Positions 29,299 to 38,040 of a DNA stretch of 54,062 bases are shown here, in pieces. Source of the stretch: Terribacillus halophilus. GTDB taxonomy: Bacteria > Bacillota > Bacilli > Bacillales > Amphibacillaceae. The stretch is from NCBI RefSeq assembly GCF_900101385.1, contig NZ_FMZB01000017.1, positions 1 to 54,062 on the forward strand. Direction: 5' to 3'. The notes under the pieces were generated by a model, which saw only the letters and a program-made list of their open reading frames with translations, was not told the DNA's origin and made no database searches. The position numbers and the translations under genes are program-made. The stretch's first letter is position 1. Every line of letters begins with the position of its first letter.

Positions 29299-29387
29299 AC
29301 ACCACAACTGGTGAATTCTTCTTTTCTTCATAATAAGTAGAAAATACCCCAGAGCAGTTTATGATACAGAAAGAGAGGCAATCGAAG

Positions 29388-29924
29388 ATGAAGGCTACAG
29401 GAATCGTACGTAGGATCGATGATTTGGGACGTGTTGTCATCCCGAAGGAAATACGCCGGACATTGCGCATTCGAGAGGGGGATCCGCTGGAGATCTTTGT
29501 TGACCGTGATGGTGAGGTCATTTTGAAGAAGTACTCTCCGATCAGTGAGCTAGGCGACTTCGCGAAAGAATACGCGGAAGCTTTATTTACGTCGATCGAT
29601 CATGGTGTCCTGATTTGTGACCGCGATGAATACATTGCAGTTGCAGGTGAGTCGAAGAAAGAATACATGAATAAAGGTATTGGTTCTGTGGTGGAAAAAG
29701 CAATGCAGGACAGAACAACCGCTACGATCAATCAAGCGGGTAATGTAGAGCTTGTGGAAGACAAGGATGACGAAGTGCAGGGATATGTGGTCAGTCCGAT
29801 CATCGCCAGTGGCGATCCGATCGGGTGTGTCGTCATTGTCAGCCGCAACGATGGAGAGCTTAGCAAGGTCGAGGAAAAAGCAGCAGAAACAGCTGCCAAT
29901 TTCCTTGCGAGACAGATGGAATAA
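29388..29924 (+). CDS. spoVT: stage V sporulation regulator SpoVT
   Basis: 178 aa from the ATG at 29388. N-terminal AbrB-type swapped-hairpin DNA-binding domain (MKATGIVRRIDDLGRVVIP...EVILKKY, 1-50) and a C-terminal GAF-like domain (about 55-178). Modulates the sigma-G regulon in the forespore. Paralogous in its N-terminus to AbrB at 8875. The sigma-G promoter upstream agrees. Confidence 0.96.
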   Translation: MKATGIVRRIDDLGRVVIPKEIRRTLRIREGDPLEIFVDRDGEVILKKYSPISELGDFAKEYAEALFTSIDHGVLICDRDEYIAVAGESKKEYMNKGIGSVVEKAMQDRTTATINQAGNVELVEDKDDEVQGYVVSPIIASGDPIGCVVIVSRNDGELSKVEEKAAETAANFLARQME

Positions 29925-29932
29925 TGAACAGG

Positions 29933-29966
29933 AATCCCGTAACGATCATGTTGCGGGATTTCTTTT
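29933..29966 (+). terminator. spoVT terminator
   Basis: AATCCCGTAAC/GTTGCGGGATT 11-bp stem (one wobble), GATCAT loop, TCTTTT. Confidence 0.85.
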
Positions 29967-29999
29967 ATGCTAAGCTAAAAGTTAAGGGGAGGGGAGCTT

Positions 30000-30449
30000 A
30001 TGATCGAGGAGCATGCTAACGGCCTTTTATTGAACCGGACAACGATGCTTGGTGAGAGGAACTGGCGTGATGATGATACTTATAAATTGGTATTCAGTCC
30101 CAAAGGTCATGCCATCTATCAATTTCCGCAACAAAAGGTGGAATTGTCTCAAGGGGAAGCCATCTTCCTGAACCCGCATGACCTACATAAACAACTCCAC
30201 CATTCCACTGAAAAATGGATTGTTGAATTACGACCTGGCTTTGTAACGGAACTGGCACAAGAAGTAGGAAAATATACAGCGGATCCAATGTTCGCATTGG
30301 TTACATGTAAACATCCGATCATACACCAATGGTCGACAACGCGTTTCTATTGGGGAATGGCAACAGAATCGGAACAAACAATGTGGCTTGAGAACAGTTT
30401 GATTCAGCAGACATCGCCAATGCGGGAAATGGCTCCTCCTCAAAAGTAA
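30000..30449 (+). CDS. stand-alone AraC-type cupin sensor domain, possible gene remnant
   Basis: 149 aa with a strong SD (GGGGAGGGGAG). The sequence looks like the N-terminal cupin ligand-binding domain of AraC-family regulators (YKLVFSPKGHAIYQF, LSQGEAIFLNPHDLHKQL with a His-rich cupin core) but stops before any helix-turn-helix. The next 170 nt, up to yabM, contain no AraC HTH in any frame that I can recognise. It may be a truncated regulator or a small cupin. It is absent from this position in B. subtilis. No specific ligand can be named. Confidence 0.55.
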   Translation: MIEEHANGLLLNRTTMLGERNWRDDDTYKLVFSPKGHAIYQFPQQKVELSQGEAIFLNPHDLHKQLHHSTEKWIVELRPGFVTELAQEVGKYTADPMFALVTCKHPIIHQWSTTRFYWGMATESEQTMWLENSLIQQTSPMREMAPPQK

Positions 30450-30620
30450 TAGGCTGCTTTCTTATTGTGCAACACTTCTTTATACATGCTGTTCACCTCG
30501 TATATCAGCATATCTCCCAAAGAGAAGCTGGTCGTATCATTTCTTGCACGAAGTTAAAGCAAGATATGGCATTTGTCTCATGGTATAATCCCAATAGGAA
30601 AAGGTTGGAGGAATCATTGG

Positions 30621-32201
30621 ATGGGATTAGGAATGAAGCGACTGTTTCATGGTGCTTTTGTGCTAGCGGTCGCTGGATTGATCAGTAAGGTATTAAGTGC
30701 GGGCTACCGGGTCCCATTTCAAAATATAGTAGGAGATAAGGGCTTTTACATCTATCAGCAGGTATATCCATTCCTGGGGATAGCAGCGAGTTTGGCATTA
30801 TACGGTATTCCGGCGGCGGTGTCCCGGCTTGTTGCCGAACGTTATCGCAATGTATCCCCATCATTGCGTTCATTTTATTTACCAATAGGAACATTTTTGT
30901 TCGGTTTGGCCATGATCGCGTTTGGCTTGCTGTATCTAGCTGCTCCGCAAATAGCTGCTTTGATGGGGGATGGTGCTTTAGAGAAACCGCTTCGGGCAGC
31001 GGCTTACATTTTCTTGGCTGTGCCGTTCACCTCGATTTTGCGAGGCGTTTATCAAGGGAAACAAAACATGACACCGACAGCTGTTTCACAAGTAGTGGAG
31101 CAGATTGTCCGGGTTGGCTTGATTCTTCTTGTCACTTTCCTGCTTGTACGTACGGGGAGTGATTTGTATGATATTGGAGCTAAAGCCGCACTGGCGTCAT
31201 TAGTGGGAGCTTGCTTCGGTATCGTGGTACTTTGCATTTATATGAGAAAACAACCGATCATCTCTACGGTCGAGCAGCGGCTTTCGTGGATATATATCAT
31301 AAAGACGATTCTCGTATATGGCTTCTTTATTTGTCTAAACTATATGCTATTACTGCTCTTACAGTTTGCGGATGCTTTCACTCTTGTATCCGGCCTGCTT
31401 GATCATGGTTTTGATTTGGATGCAGCACGCGAATGGAAAGGGATATATGATCGCGGTCAGCCGCTTGTCCAATTAGGTATTGTCGTCGGCTCTTCCTTGG
31501 CATTAGCTTTCGTACCGTCCATTACGAAAAAACAGCTCAAAAGTGAAAAGAAAGCTGTCATTAAACTGATGCAGAGCGGATGGAAGCTTAGTTTTCTTCT
31601 ATCCATTGCAGCAGCAGCTGGATTGATCATTCTGTTTCCGCTTGTCAATGAATTATTATTTAAAGCAGATGTCGGTACATATTCGTTACAAGTATTCATG
31701 CTGACGATCTTTGTTTGTTCGCTGACATTGACGACAGCATCGATGCTGGAGACGTTAGGGAAATGGAAGCAAACAGCAGTTATCATCGCATCCGGCTTTC
31801 TTCTTAAGTGGTTGATGAATGAATGGCTCGTACCAATTTACGGCATCATGGGTGCTTCATTGGCGACCGTCATTACGGTAGCTTGCATACTGGCAGGTAA
31901 TTTGTACTTGCTGAATCGCTATCTGCCGGAGATTAAATTGTTCCAGCTTCCGTGGAAGAGTCTGATTGTCGGACTGTTGTCCATGCTTGTCGCTGTTGGG
32001 CTATTCTATATAGCTGCTGTCGAATTGTTTCACGTGAAAACACGAATTTTGTTATTGATATATGTATTGTTTGCTGTACTCGCCGGTGCTGCAGTGTATG
32101 GCGTAACTTTGATCCGGACAGGGGCATTCAGCCATGCAGAGCTAGTGTCGATGCCATTCAGCAAACGATTATTGCGTTTGGAAGGGAGAAATAAGAAATG
32201 A
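30621..32201 (+). CDS. yabM: MOP-family polysaccharide flippase-like protein YabM
   Basis: 526 aa from the ATG at 30621 (SD GGAGG, spacing 9; a longer TTG-initiated reading from 30573 is unlikely). About 14 predicted membrane helices; VLSAGYRVPFQNIVGDKGFYIYQQVYP is the SpoVB/MurJ/Wzx-type signature. Probably flips lipid-linked precursors, with a role near spore envelope synthesis inferred from its place beside yabN-yabQ. Overlaps yabN by 4 nt. Confidence 0.88.
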   Translation: MGLGMKRLFHGAFVLAVAGLISKVLSAGYRVPFQNIVGDKGFYIYQQVYPFLGIAASLALYGIPAAVSRLVAERYRNVSPSLRSFYLPIGTFLFGLAMIAFGLLYLAAPQIAALMGDGALEKPLRAAAYIFLAVPFTSILRGVYQGKQNMTPTAVSQVVEQIVRVGLILLVTFLLVRTGSDLYDIGAKAALASLVGACFGIVVLCIYMRKQPIISTVEQRLSWIYIIKTILVYGFFICLNYMLLLLLQFADAFTLVSGLLDHGFDLDAAREWKGIYDRGQPLVQLGIVVGSSLALAFVPSITKKQLKSEKKAVIKLMQSGWKLSFLLSIAAAAGLIILFPLVNELLFKADVGTYSLQVFMLTIFVCSLTLTTASMLETLGKWKQTAVIIASGFLLKWLMNEWLVPIYGIMGASLATVITVACILAGNLYLLNRYLPEIKLFQLPWKSLIVGLLSMLVAVGLFYIAAVELFHVKTRILLLIYVLFAVLAGAAVYGVTLIRTGAFSHAELVSMPFSKRLLRLEGRNKK

Positions 32202-33514
32202 AGCATACCATTGAAGTGGTCGGACTTGGTGGTGGAGATATAAATCAATTATCACTAGGAATCTACAAGAAATTAAAAGGTCACGGAAAACCCATCTTTG
32301 TCAGGACAAAGGACCATCCTGTCGTACAGACGCTGCAAGAAGAAGGGGTGGAATTCCATTCCTATGACGAAATCTACGAAAATTATCCCGATTTTCAGTC
32401 GGTTTACGAAGAAATAGCTAACAGCTTGTTCCGTCAAGCTGAAAAAGGTTCATTGATATATGCAGTTCCTGGACATCCGATGCTGGCGGAAATGACAGTT
32501 CAACTCCTGCTGGCACAACAAGAAGTCGACGTGAAAATCATTGGGGGACAAAGTTTTCTTGATGATTTATTCTCCGCTCTGCGGATTGATCCAATCGATG
32601 GCTTCCAGTTTGTCGACGCTACATCGTTCCGGCGTGATGAGCTGGAGTACAGGCAACATCTCATCTTCTGCCAAGTATACGATCAAATGGTAGCATCGGA
32701 AGTGAAATTGGAATTGCTGGAGGATTTGCCGCCAGAATATCCAGTTACCATCGTAGATGCTGTAGGAAGCGCGAATGAGAGCATCAAGACCGTCATGCTT
32801 GAAGACTTGGATAGAAGTGTGGAATTCAGTAATCTCATGAGTGTTTATGTACCGCCGGCAGTATCACTGGAGCTGAACCACAAGTTTTACAGATTGCGTG
32901 AGGTGATTCGGACGCTTCGCGGGCCGGGAGGCTGCCCATGGGACCAGAAGCAAACCCATGAATCACTGCGACGATATGTAATTGAAGAAGCTTATGAACT
33001 CATTGATGCCATTAATAAGGAAGATGATGAGAATCTCATCGAGGAACTGGGGGATGTATTGCTTCAAGTCATGCTGCACAGTCAAATCGGCGAAGATGAT
33101 GGATATTTTACCATCGATGACGTTATCAGAAGTGTGACGGAAAAGATGATTCGCCGTCATCCACATGTTTTCGGGGATGCGGTCTTGGAAACAGAAGAAG
33201 AATTACAAACGAGCTGGGAAGCTATTAAGCAGGAAGAAAAAGCAGAGCACAACCAGGAGCAAGAAGAAAAATCACTGCAGCCGGAGCTGATGAAAGCAGC
33301 AGCGCTTGGCAAGCAGATGGCATCTCCTGCTAATATGGCACAGCTGCTGTCCGAATTCAGCAGAAGAGCATCAGAAGCGGCACTGGATGAAACAGTCGTC
33401 GGAGAGCTTCTGTTTGCTATTGCCTCTTATGCAGGCTATTATAAAATAAATCCCGAAATTGCTTTACATCAGGCAATAGAGGGTAATAAAAGTACGGATA
33501 AGGGAAGTGAATGA
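32198..33514 (+). CDS. yabN: SAM-methylase/MazG fusion protein YabN
   Basis: 438 aa. N-terminal tetrapyrrole (corrin/porphyrin) methylase-like domain ([12 protein letters not shown] to about residue 225) fused to a MazG NTP pyrophosphohydrolase ([18 protein letters not shown], then [10 protein letters not shown] and [14 protein letters not shown] metal-binding helices). Probably hydrolyses aberrant NTPs. Somewhat shorter than the B. subtilis protein (about 489 aa), mainly at the C-terminus. Confidence 0.92.
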   Translation: MKHTIEVVGLGGGDINQLSLGIYKKLKGHGKPIFVRTKDHPVVQTLQEEGVEFHSYDEIYENYPDFQSVYEEIANSLFRQAEKGSLIYAVPGHPMLAEMTVQLLLAQQEVDVKIIGGQSFLDDLFSALRIDPIDGFQFVDATSFRRDELEYRQHLIFCQVYDQMVASEVKLELLEDLPPEYPVTIVDAVGSANESIKTVMLEDLDRSVEFSNLMSVYVPPAVSLELNHKFYRLREVIRTLRGPGGCPWDQKQTHESLRRYVIEEAYELIDAINKEDDENLIEELGDVLLQVMLHSQIGEDDGYFTIDDVIRSVTEKMIRRHPHVFGDAVLETEEELQTSWEAIKQEEKAEHNQEQEEKSLQPELMKAAALGKQMASPANMAQLLSEFSRRASEAALDETVVGELLFAIASYAGYYKINPEIALHQAIEGNKSTDKGSE

Positions 33515-33515
33515 C

Positions 33516-33773
33516 ATGCGTTTAGACAAGTTTCTAAAAGTGTCACGATTGATCAAACGGCGGACATTGGCTAAAGAAGTAGCCGATCAGGGTCGTATCA
33601 CAATCAATGGTATCCAAGCGAAAGCATCCACGAATGTAGCTGTGGGGGATGAAATGGCGATCCGCTTCGGTCAGAAACTGCTTACGATCGAGGTGCAGCA
33701 GCTGAGGGAAGCTGTTAAGAAGGAAGATGCGGCGACACTGTACAAAGTGAAAAAGGAAGAACCTGTACAATAA
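33516..33773 (+). CDS. rqcP: RqcP (YabO), S4-domain quality-control factor
   Basis: 85 aa from the ATG at 33516; the GTG 9 nt earlier overlaps the yabN end. Almost entirely an S4 RNA-binding domain ([28 protein letters not shown]). In B. subtilis RqcP works with RqcH at obstructed 50S subunits to add poly-alanine tails. Family identity is very high. Confidence 0.95.
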   Translation: MRLDKFLKVSRLIKRRTLAKEVADQGRITINGIQAKASTNVAVGDEMAIRFGQKLLTIEVQQLREAVKKEDAATLYKVKKEEPVQ

Positions 33774-33834
33774 AAACCGTTCTAACCTTGTCCCTGCCCT
33801 CATAGATTGTTAGGGATAAAGGGAGGCGGTAACG

Positions 33835-34119
33835 ATGGATCAAACCCGGAAAGTACAAGCGGATCATGATATAAAGATGTTCAGTCGGAAATCGCTCGAG
33901 ATAAGCGGTGTCAAGGAAGTGGACAGCTTCGATAGCGAAGAATTCCTGCTTCAGACAGAAATGGGTTATATGATTATTCGCGGGAGTAACCTGCATATGA
34001 AGAATCTCGATTTGCAGGAGGGGAAGGTGTCGATCAAAGGCAAAATCCAGGAGCTGTCCTATTTGGATGAGCATCATGGGGAGAAGGCTAAAGGACTCTT
34101 TAGCAAGCTCTTCAAATGA
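33835..34119 (+). CDS. yabP: sporulation protein YabP
   Basis: 94 aa, beta-rich YabP/YqfC family: NLHMKNLDLQEGKVSIKGKIQELSYLD is the signature. Mother-cell protein needed with YabQ for cortex formation. SD AGGGAGG. The end overlaps yabQ by 4 nt. Confidence 0.93.
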   Translation: MDQTRKVQADHDIKMFSRKSLEISGVKEVDSFDSEEFLLQTEMGYMIIRGSNLHMKNLDLQEGKVSIKGKIQELSYLDEHHGEKAKGLFSKLFK

Positions 34120-34715
34120 CGCTGACCGTCCAGTTCCTAACTATAGTGTCGATGATTGCCGGCGGAGTCTATCTTGGTGCAGCCATGGATACGTTCCGCC
34201 GCTTTGAACGGCACTGGAAAAAGCAGGTCGTCATGCGTTATATCATGGAGTGCAGTTTCTGGCTGATGCAGACTCTGCTGTTGTTTTTCCTGCTGTTCCA
34301 AGTGAATCAGGGGGAAATGCGTTTTTATATCCTTTTAGCATTATTATGTGGTTTTGCAGGATATAGAGCCTTATTTCAGACAAGCTATCGGCGGGTGCTC
34401 GAATGGCTCATCCGTATCATACGACGAACGATGTTCATCACGAAGAGGGTTTTACAGGTGCTTATCCTGACTCCAATCCGACTGGTGATCCAAGGACTGC
34501 TGATGCTGGCAGGGGGAGTCATTGCGCTCTTATGGAAATTGATCCGATTGGTGTTGGTCGTCCTCTTTTACCCGATACGTCTCATTGGTCGGCTCGTGTG
34601 GAAGCTGACACCGGAAAGGTACCGAAAAAATTACTCCAAATTAGCAGGTATCTATAGTAGAATGAAGAATATAGCAAGGAAGGTATACGAATCACTGCGC
34701 AGAACAAGGAGGTAA
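34116..34715 (+). CDS. yabQ: spore cortex biosynthesis protein YabQ
   Basis: 199 aa membrane protein. Helices at about 1-22, 45-64, 68-86 and a long hydrophobic stretch near 115-160, followed by a basic C-terminus. MIAGGVYLGAAMDTFRRF is typical of the family. Localises to the forespore outer membrane and is required for cortex. The ATGA overlap couples it to yabP. Confidence 0.92.
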   Translation: MTLTVQFLTIVSMIAGGVYLGAAMDTFRRFERHWKKQVVMRYIMECSFWLMQTLLLFFLLFQVNQGEMRFYILLALLCGFAGYRALFQTSYRRVLEWLIRIIRRTMFITKRVLQVLILTPIRLVIQGLLMLAGGVIALLWKLIRLVLVVLFYPIRLIGRLVWKLTPERYRKNYSKLAGIYSRMKNIARKVYESLRRTRR

Positions 34716-34722
34716 AACTGGC

Positions 34723-35103
34723 GTGGCAAGAAAGAAACGAAACGTAACGAAGATGGAGTCCAGCTACACGAGACAATACGATGCATATACGGAACGGCAG
34801 CGGAAAAAGCAAAAAAGACTCTTTCGGCGTTTGATCTTGTTCGCCGCTTTTGCAGTTGTTCTGTTAGGTTTGATGACAGGGTATCATATTCATCAGCGCG
34901 GTGTTTATGCCCAGAAGCAGACAGAATACAAAGAGAAGCAGGAAGAGTTAGCAAGCTTGCAAGATAAAGAAGAGGATCTCAAAGAGGAAATTGAACTTCT
35001 GAATGATAAAAGTTATGTACTGGAAATCGCCAGGACTAATTATTTCTATTCTAAAGACGGTGAGACCATTTTTAAGATCACTGAAGAAGAACCCTCTTAT
35101 TGA
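34723..35103 (+). CDS. divIC: cell division protein DivIC
   Basis: 126 aa, GTG start (AAGGAGG 12 nt upstream). Basic cytoplasmic head (1-43), one transmembrane helix (about 44-64), then an extracytoplasmic coiled coil (QTEYKEKQEELASLQDKEE) and the conserved tail region NYFYSKDGETIFKI. FtsB-like partner of FtsL and DivIB in the divisome. Its stop codon lies within the -35 of the yabR promoter. Confidence 0.95.
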   Translation: MARKKRNVTKMESSYTRQYDAYTERQRKKQKRLFRRLILFAAFAVVLLGLMTGYHIHQRGVYAQKQTEYKEKQEELASLQDKEEDLKEEIELLNDKSYVLEIARTNYFYSKDGETIFKITEEEPSY

Positions 35104-35129
35104 CACCCTTTTCCAAGCTTTTATATAAT
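35100..35129 (+). promoter_or_regulatory. yabR sigma-A promoter
   Basis: TTGACA (35100-35105), 18-nt spacer, TATAAT (35124-35129). Perfect hexamers. The -35 overlaps the divIC stop codon. Confidence 0.85.
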
Positions 35130-35177
35130 ATATAAGTAGTATATTTCTTTCAAACTTTAAGGAGGAGCATTTTTTTT

Positions 35178-35591
35178 ATGTCAATTGAAGTAGGCAGCAA
35201 GTATCAGGGTAAGGTAACAGGAATCACTAATTTCGGTGCATTCGTAGAACTGCCAGGCGGATCTACTGGACTAGTGCATATTAGTGAAGTTGCCGATAAT
35301 TACGTAAAAGACATTAATGAACATTTGTCTGTCGGTGATATGATCACAGTCAAGGTCATTAATGAAAAGGACGGAAAGATTGGGCTTTCCATAAAGAAAG
35401 CAAAAGATAATCCGCCACCAGCACGCCGTAACAACAACAGAGGATCCGGACATGGCGGTGGTCACCGCGATCGTACGGAATCATTCGAAGCTAAAATGAA
35501 TCGCTTCCTGAAGGATTCAGAGGACCGTCTTGCGTCCCTTAAGAAACACACAGAATCAAAACGCGGTGGCAGAGGCGCTAAAAAAGGTTAA
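35178..35591 (+). CDS. yabR: S1 RNA-binding domain protein YabR
   Basis: 137 aa. One S1 (OB-fold) domain at about 5-75 (GSKYQGKVTGITNFGAFVEL...GLVHISEVADNYV), then a flexible Gly/Arg/Asn-rich linker (RRNNNRGSGHGGGHRDR) and a basic tail. General-stress or ribosome-associated RNA-binding protein of the PNPase-S1 type. Its exact function is unclear. Very strong SD (AAGGAGGAG) and a perfect promoter suggest high expression. Confidence 0.92.
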   Translation: MSIEVGSKYQGKVTGITNFGAFVELPGGSTGLVHISEVADNYVKDINEHLSVGDMITVKVINEKDGKIGLSIKKAKDNPPPARRNNNRGSGHGGGHRDRTESFEAKMNRFLKDSEDRLASLKKHTESKRGGRGAKKG

Positions 35592-35648
35592 ACTTGCTGT
35601 CTATATTGGGATTTGATAAAAATGCAAATCTTAAGATACAAAACATGG

Positions 35649-35679
35649 AATCGGATGCATTAAGCATCCGATTTTTTTG
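35649..35679 (+). terminator. yabR terminator
   Basis: AATCGGATGC/GCATCCGATT 10-bp perfect stem, ATTAA loop, seven T. Confidence 0.92.
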
Positions 35680-35682
35680 TAT

Positions 35683-35716
35683 ACAAAAAAACAAGGAATG
35701 CAATCTGCATTCCTTG
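35683..35716 (-). terminator. tRNA-Met terminator
   Basis: 12-bp perfect stem ACAAGGAATGCA / TGCATTCCTTGT with a 3-nt loop and seven T on the minus strand, starting 9 nt after the tRNA 3' end. It abuts the oppositely facing yabR terminator. Confidence 0.9.
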
Positions 35717-35724
35717 TTTAAGGA

Positions 35725-35798
35725 TAGCGGCGGAGGGGATCGAACCCCCGACCTCACGGGTATGAACCGTACGCTCTAGCCAGCTGAGCTACACCGCC
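35725..35798 (-). tRNA. tRNA-Met (CAT)
   Basis: 74 nt on the minus strand from GGCGGTGTAGCTCAG to CCGCCGCTA. Full cloverleaf: D-arm GCTCAGCTGGCTAGAGC, anticodon arm with loop TTCATAC (anticodon CAT), and T-arm with GTTCGATC. The acceptor has a G1-U72 pair as in Bacillus elongator tRNA(Met), and 3' CCA is not encoded (TCC follows). CAT could in principle be Ile2, but the whole sequence matches elongator Met. It is charged by the MetRS at 9615. In B. subtilis a tRNA-Glu accompanies it; here it is alone. Confidence 0.93.
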
Positions 35799-35831
35799 AT
35801 ATGAAATTAAATGTTTCAAAGCACAAGTAAT

Positions 35832-35860
35832 ATAATATAACAGCCTACGTCATATGTCAA
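35832..35860 (-). promoter_or_regulatory. tRNA-Met sigma-A promoter
   Basis: Minus strand TTGACA (35860-35855), 17-nt spacer, TATTAT (35837-35832), about 34 nt before the tRNA. Confidence 0.85.
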
Positions 35861-35931
35861 CAATATTTTTTAATATCGTTTGGCAGGAAGATTACGGTAT
35901 AGTAAGTATATAGATAGGGGAGGGGATCAGG

Positions 35932-36501
35932 ATGATTTGTCTTGTTAGACATGGAGAAACAGATTGGAATAAGCTGGGTAAAGTGCAGGGGAGTACCGAT
36001 ATCCCATTGAATGAAACAGGAGTCAGACAGGCGCAGGCTACTCGTGACTATCTGGCAGGTAGTGATTTTGATTTGATCATTGCAAGTCCGATGAAGCGGG
36101 CAAGGAAGACTGCTGCTATCATTAATGAAGCATTGCAGCTGCCGATCGTGGAAATGGAAGGTTTTGTTGAAAGGGGATTTGGCGAAGCAGAAGGTCTTAC
36201 GAGGGAAGAACGAGAAGCTAAATATCCTAGCTTTGATTTTCCTGGTATGGAAACATGGGAGGATTTAGTGGCACGGGTAATGCAGGCGCTGCAAGAAGTG
36301 AATGCGAAATATGGAGACAAGAAAATATTACTCGTTGCACATGGGGCAGTGATTTCCGCGATTTTATCCACCATCTCGGATGGGGAGTATGATGTGGAGA
36401 ATACGCGTCTTGTGAATGCTTGCATCAGCAATATCCAGTTCATCGAAGAAAAATGGAAAGTACATAATTTCAATTTTTCCGATCACTTAGCGAATATATA
36501 A
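35932..36501 (+). CDS. histidine phosphatase family protein
   Basis: 189 aa. Phosphoglycerate-mutase-like fold: catalytic RHGE at 6-9 (LVRHGETDWN), second-Arg region SPMKRARKTA, and the second His in LLVAHGAV. Too short for Gpm and best described as a PhoE/CobC-type phosphatase of unknown substrate. SD GGGGAGGGG. Not at this position in B. subtilis; its neighbours are the tRNA and the efflux pair, so this spot is an accessory junction. Confidence 0.85.
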   Translation: MICLVRHGETDWNKLGKVQGSTDIPLNETGVRQAQATRDYLAGSDFDLIIASPMKRARKTAAIINEALQLPIVEMEGFVERGFGEAEGLTREEREAKYPSFDFPGMETWEDLVARVMQALQEVNAKYGDKKILLVAHGAVISAILSTISDGEYDVENTRLVNACISNIQFIEEKWKVHNFNFSDHLANI

Positions 36502-36539
36502 AAAAACCTGCATCCAGCTCGGATGCAGGTTTTTATTTT
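36502..36539. terminator. bidirectional terminator
   Basis: AAAAACCTGCATCC / GGATGCAGGTTTTT 14-bp perfect stem, AGCTC loop, with A- and T-tracts. Ends both the phosphatase and the convergent MFS gene. Confidence 0.92.
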
Positions 36540-38040
36540 AATGCGTTTCAGTAGGTTTTCCGACAGGCGTCGTTGTAGCTGTCGATTGTTCCTGTTCGAT
36601 TTCATCTGCAGGGCGTACTTTTCTCAAGAAGAAAGAAAGCAGGAATCCGACTGCTGCGATGATCGTTGCAATCCAGAAGGCATCATTGATACCTTCGATG
36701 GAACCAAGCAATGTTGCTTGCTGCTGCGGTGTACCAGTCGTCATAAGGTCTGTGACATGTTCTTTGGATTGAGTGGAGAACACGGTAACAAGCAAAGCAG
36801 TACCGATTGCACCGGCCATTTGGCGAAGTGTATTTGCCATCGCAGTTCCGTGTGCATAATAACGTTTCGGCAGCTGATTCAACCCAGCTGTCATGATTGG
36901 CATCATGACCATGGATACACCGACCATACGGAAGGTATAAACAGTCATCATATACGTGTAAGTTGTATCAATGGACAACGTACTTAAGAAGTAAGTTGTG
37001 ATCGTCGTGATCAAAAGTCCGATCAATGCAAGCGGACGAGCACCGATTTTATCGAACAGTTTACCAGTGATTGGTGACATGATCGCTGATACTAGCGCAC
37101 CAGGCAATAGCAGCAGACCTGATTTAAGCGGTGAGTAACCGAGCATGTTTTGTGTGAAAATTGGAATCAATAGCATCGCTGCAAACATTGCCATCGTAAT
37201 GACAACGTTGATTGTTGTCGATAACGAGAACATCCAATATTTGAATACACGGAACTCGAGCATCGGTTTTTTGATTGTCAGCTGACGGATGATGAAAATC
37301 AGCAAGGCAATTCCACCCACTGTCAGAGTAGAGATGACTGGTGCGGAGCCCCAACCTTTATCTCCTGCGACACTGAAGCCGTATAGCAATCCGCCGAACC
37401 CTACCGTAGAAAGGATGACGGATAGAACATCGACTGTGGATTTCTGTGTTTTTGTTACATTACGTAATACTAAGACTGCCAAGATAACATCGATGATGGC
37501 AATCGGTAAGATGATGAAGAATAACCATCTCCAAGATGCATGCTCCACGATGAATCCGGATAGTGTTGGTCCGATAGCCGGAGCGAACATCATCGCAAGA
37601 CCGATGACACCCATTGCACTGCCTCGCTTCTCGATCGGGTACAAGCTCAATACAGTATTGAATAATAATGGCATCATGATACCAGCGCCTGCTGCTTGTA
37701 CAATACGACCGATCAGGATTGTTGTGAATTCGGGTCCGACTCCACAAATGAGTGTCCCGATTGCGAACAAGCTCATGGCGGTGATAAATAGCTTACGAGT
37801 TGTGAATCTTTCCATAAAGAAAGCAGTAATTGGAATCAGGATACCGTTAACCAGCATGAATGCTGTTGTCAGCCATTGGGCTGAGTTTTCTTGTATATCC
37901 AAATCCACCATCATTTTTGGCAGCGCGATATTCATGAGCGTCTGGTTCAGGATGGCTACGAATGCGCCTAGAACCAAGATCGCGACGATCGGGCCTCTTT
38001 TTAACGTCTGCGGATCTACATAAGCAGAACGATCTTTCAT
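36538..38040 (-). CDS. DHA2-family multidrug MFS transporter
   Basis: 500 aa, 14 predicted membrane helices, EmrB/QacA-type. GAFVAILNQTLMNIALPKMMVDL in helix 1, motif A-like GRIVQAAGAGIMMPL, and SWRWLFFIILPIAI after helix 5 are hallmarks. Proton-driven drug or dye export. Overlaps marR by 4 nt, so the pair is a self-regulated efflux operon, resembling yusO-yusP of B. subtilis in organisation. Not part of the conserved block. Confidence 0.88.
   Translation of the reverse strand: MKDRSAYVDPQTLKRGPIVAILVLGAFVAILNQTLMNIALPKMMVDLDIQENSAQWLTTAFMLVNGILIPITAFFMERFTTRKLFITAMSLFAIGTLICGVGPEFTTILIGRIVQAAGAGIMMPLLFNTVLSLYPIEKRGSAMGVIGLAMMFAPAIGPTLSGFIVEHASWRWLFFIILPIAIIDVILAVLVLRNVTKTQKSTVDVLSVILSTVGFGGLLYGFSVAGDKGWGSAPVISTLTVGGIALLIFIIRQLTIKKPMLEFRVFKYWMFSLSTTINVVITMAMFAAMLLIPIFTQNMLGYSPLKSGLLLLPGALVSAIMSPITGKLFDKIGARPLALIGLLITTITTYFLSTLSIDTTYTYMMTVYTFRMVGVSMVMMPIMTAGLNQLPKRYYAHGTAMANTLRQMAGAIGTALLVTVFSTQSKEHVTDLMTTGTPQQQATLLGSIEGINDAFWIATIIAAVGFLLSFFLRKVRPADEIEQEQSTATTTPVGKPTETH

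Noticed and set aside
30467-30688. 73-codon ORF between the cupin gene and yabM
   Set aside because: No SD or domain, and it overlaps the yabM start in another frame.
35594-35779. 61-codon ORF across the yabR terminator and tRNA
   Set aside because: Reads through a terminator hairpin and the antisense strand of a tRNA.
37289-38023. 244-codon plus-strand ORF over the MFS gene
   Set aside because: Antisense to a well-supported transporter; rich in Thr/Ile/Met and repeats of mirror-coded hydrophobic codons.
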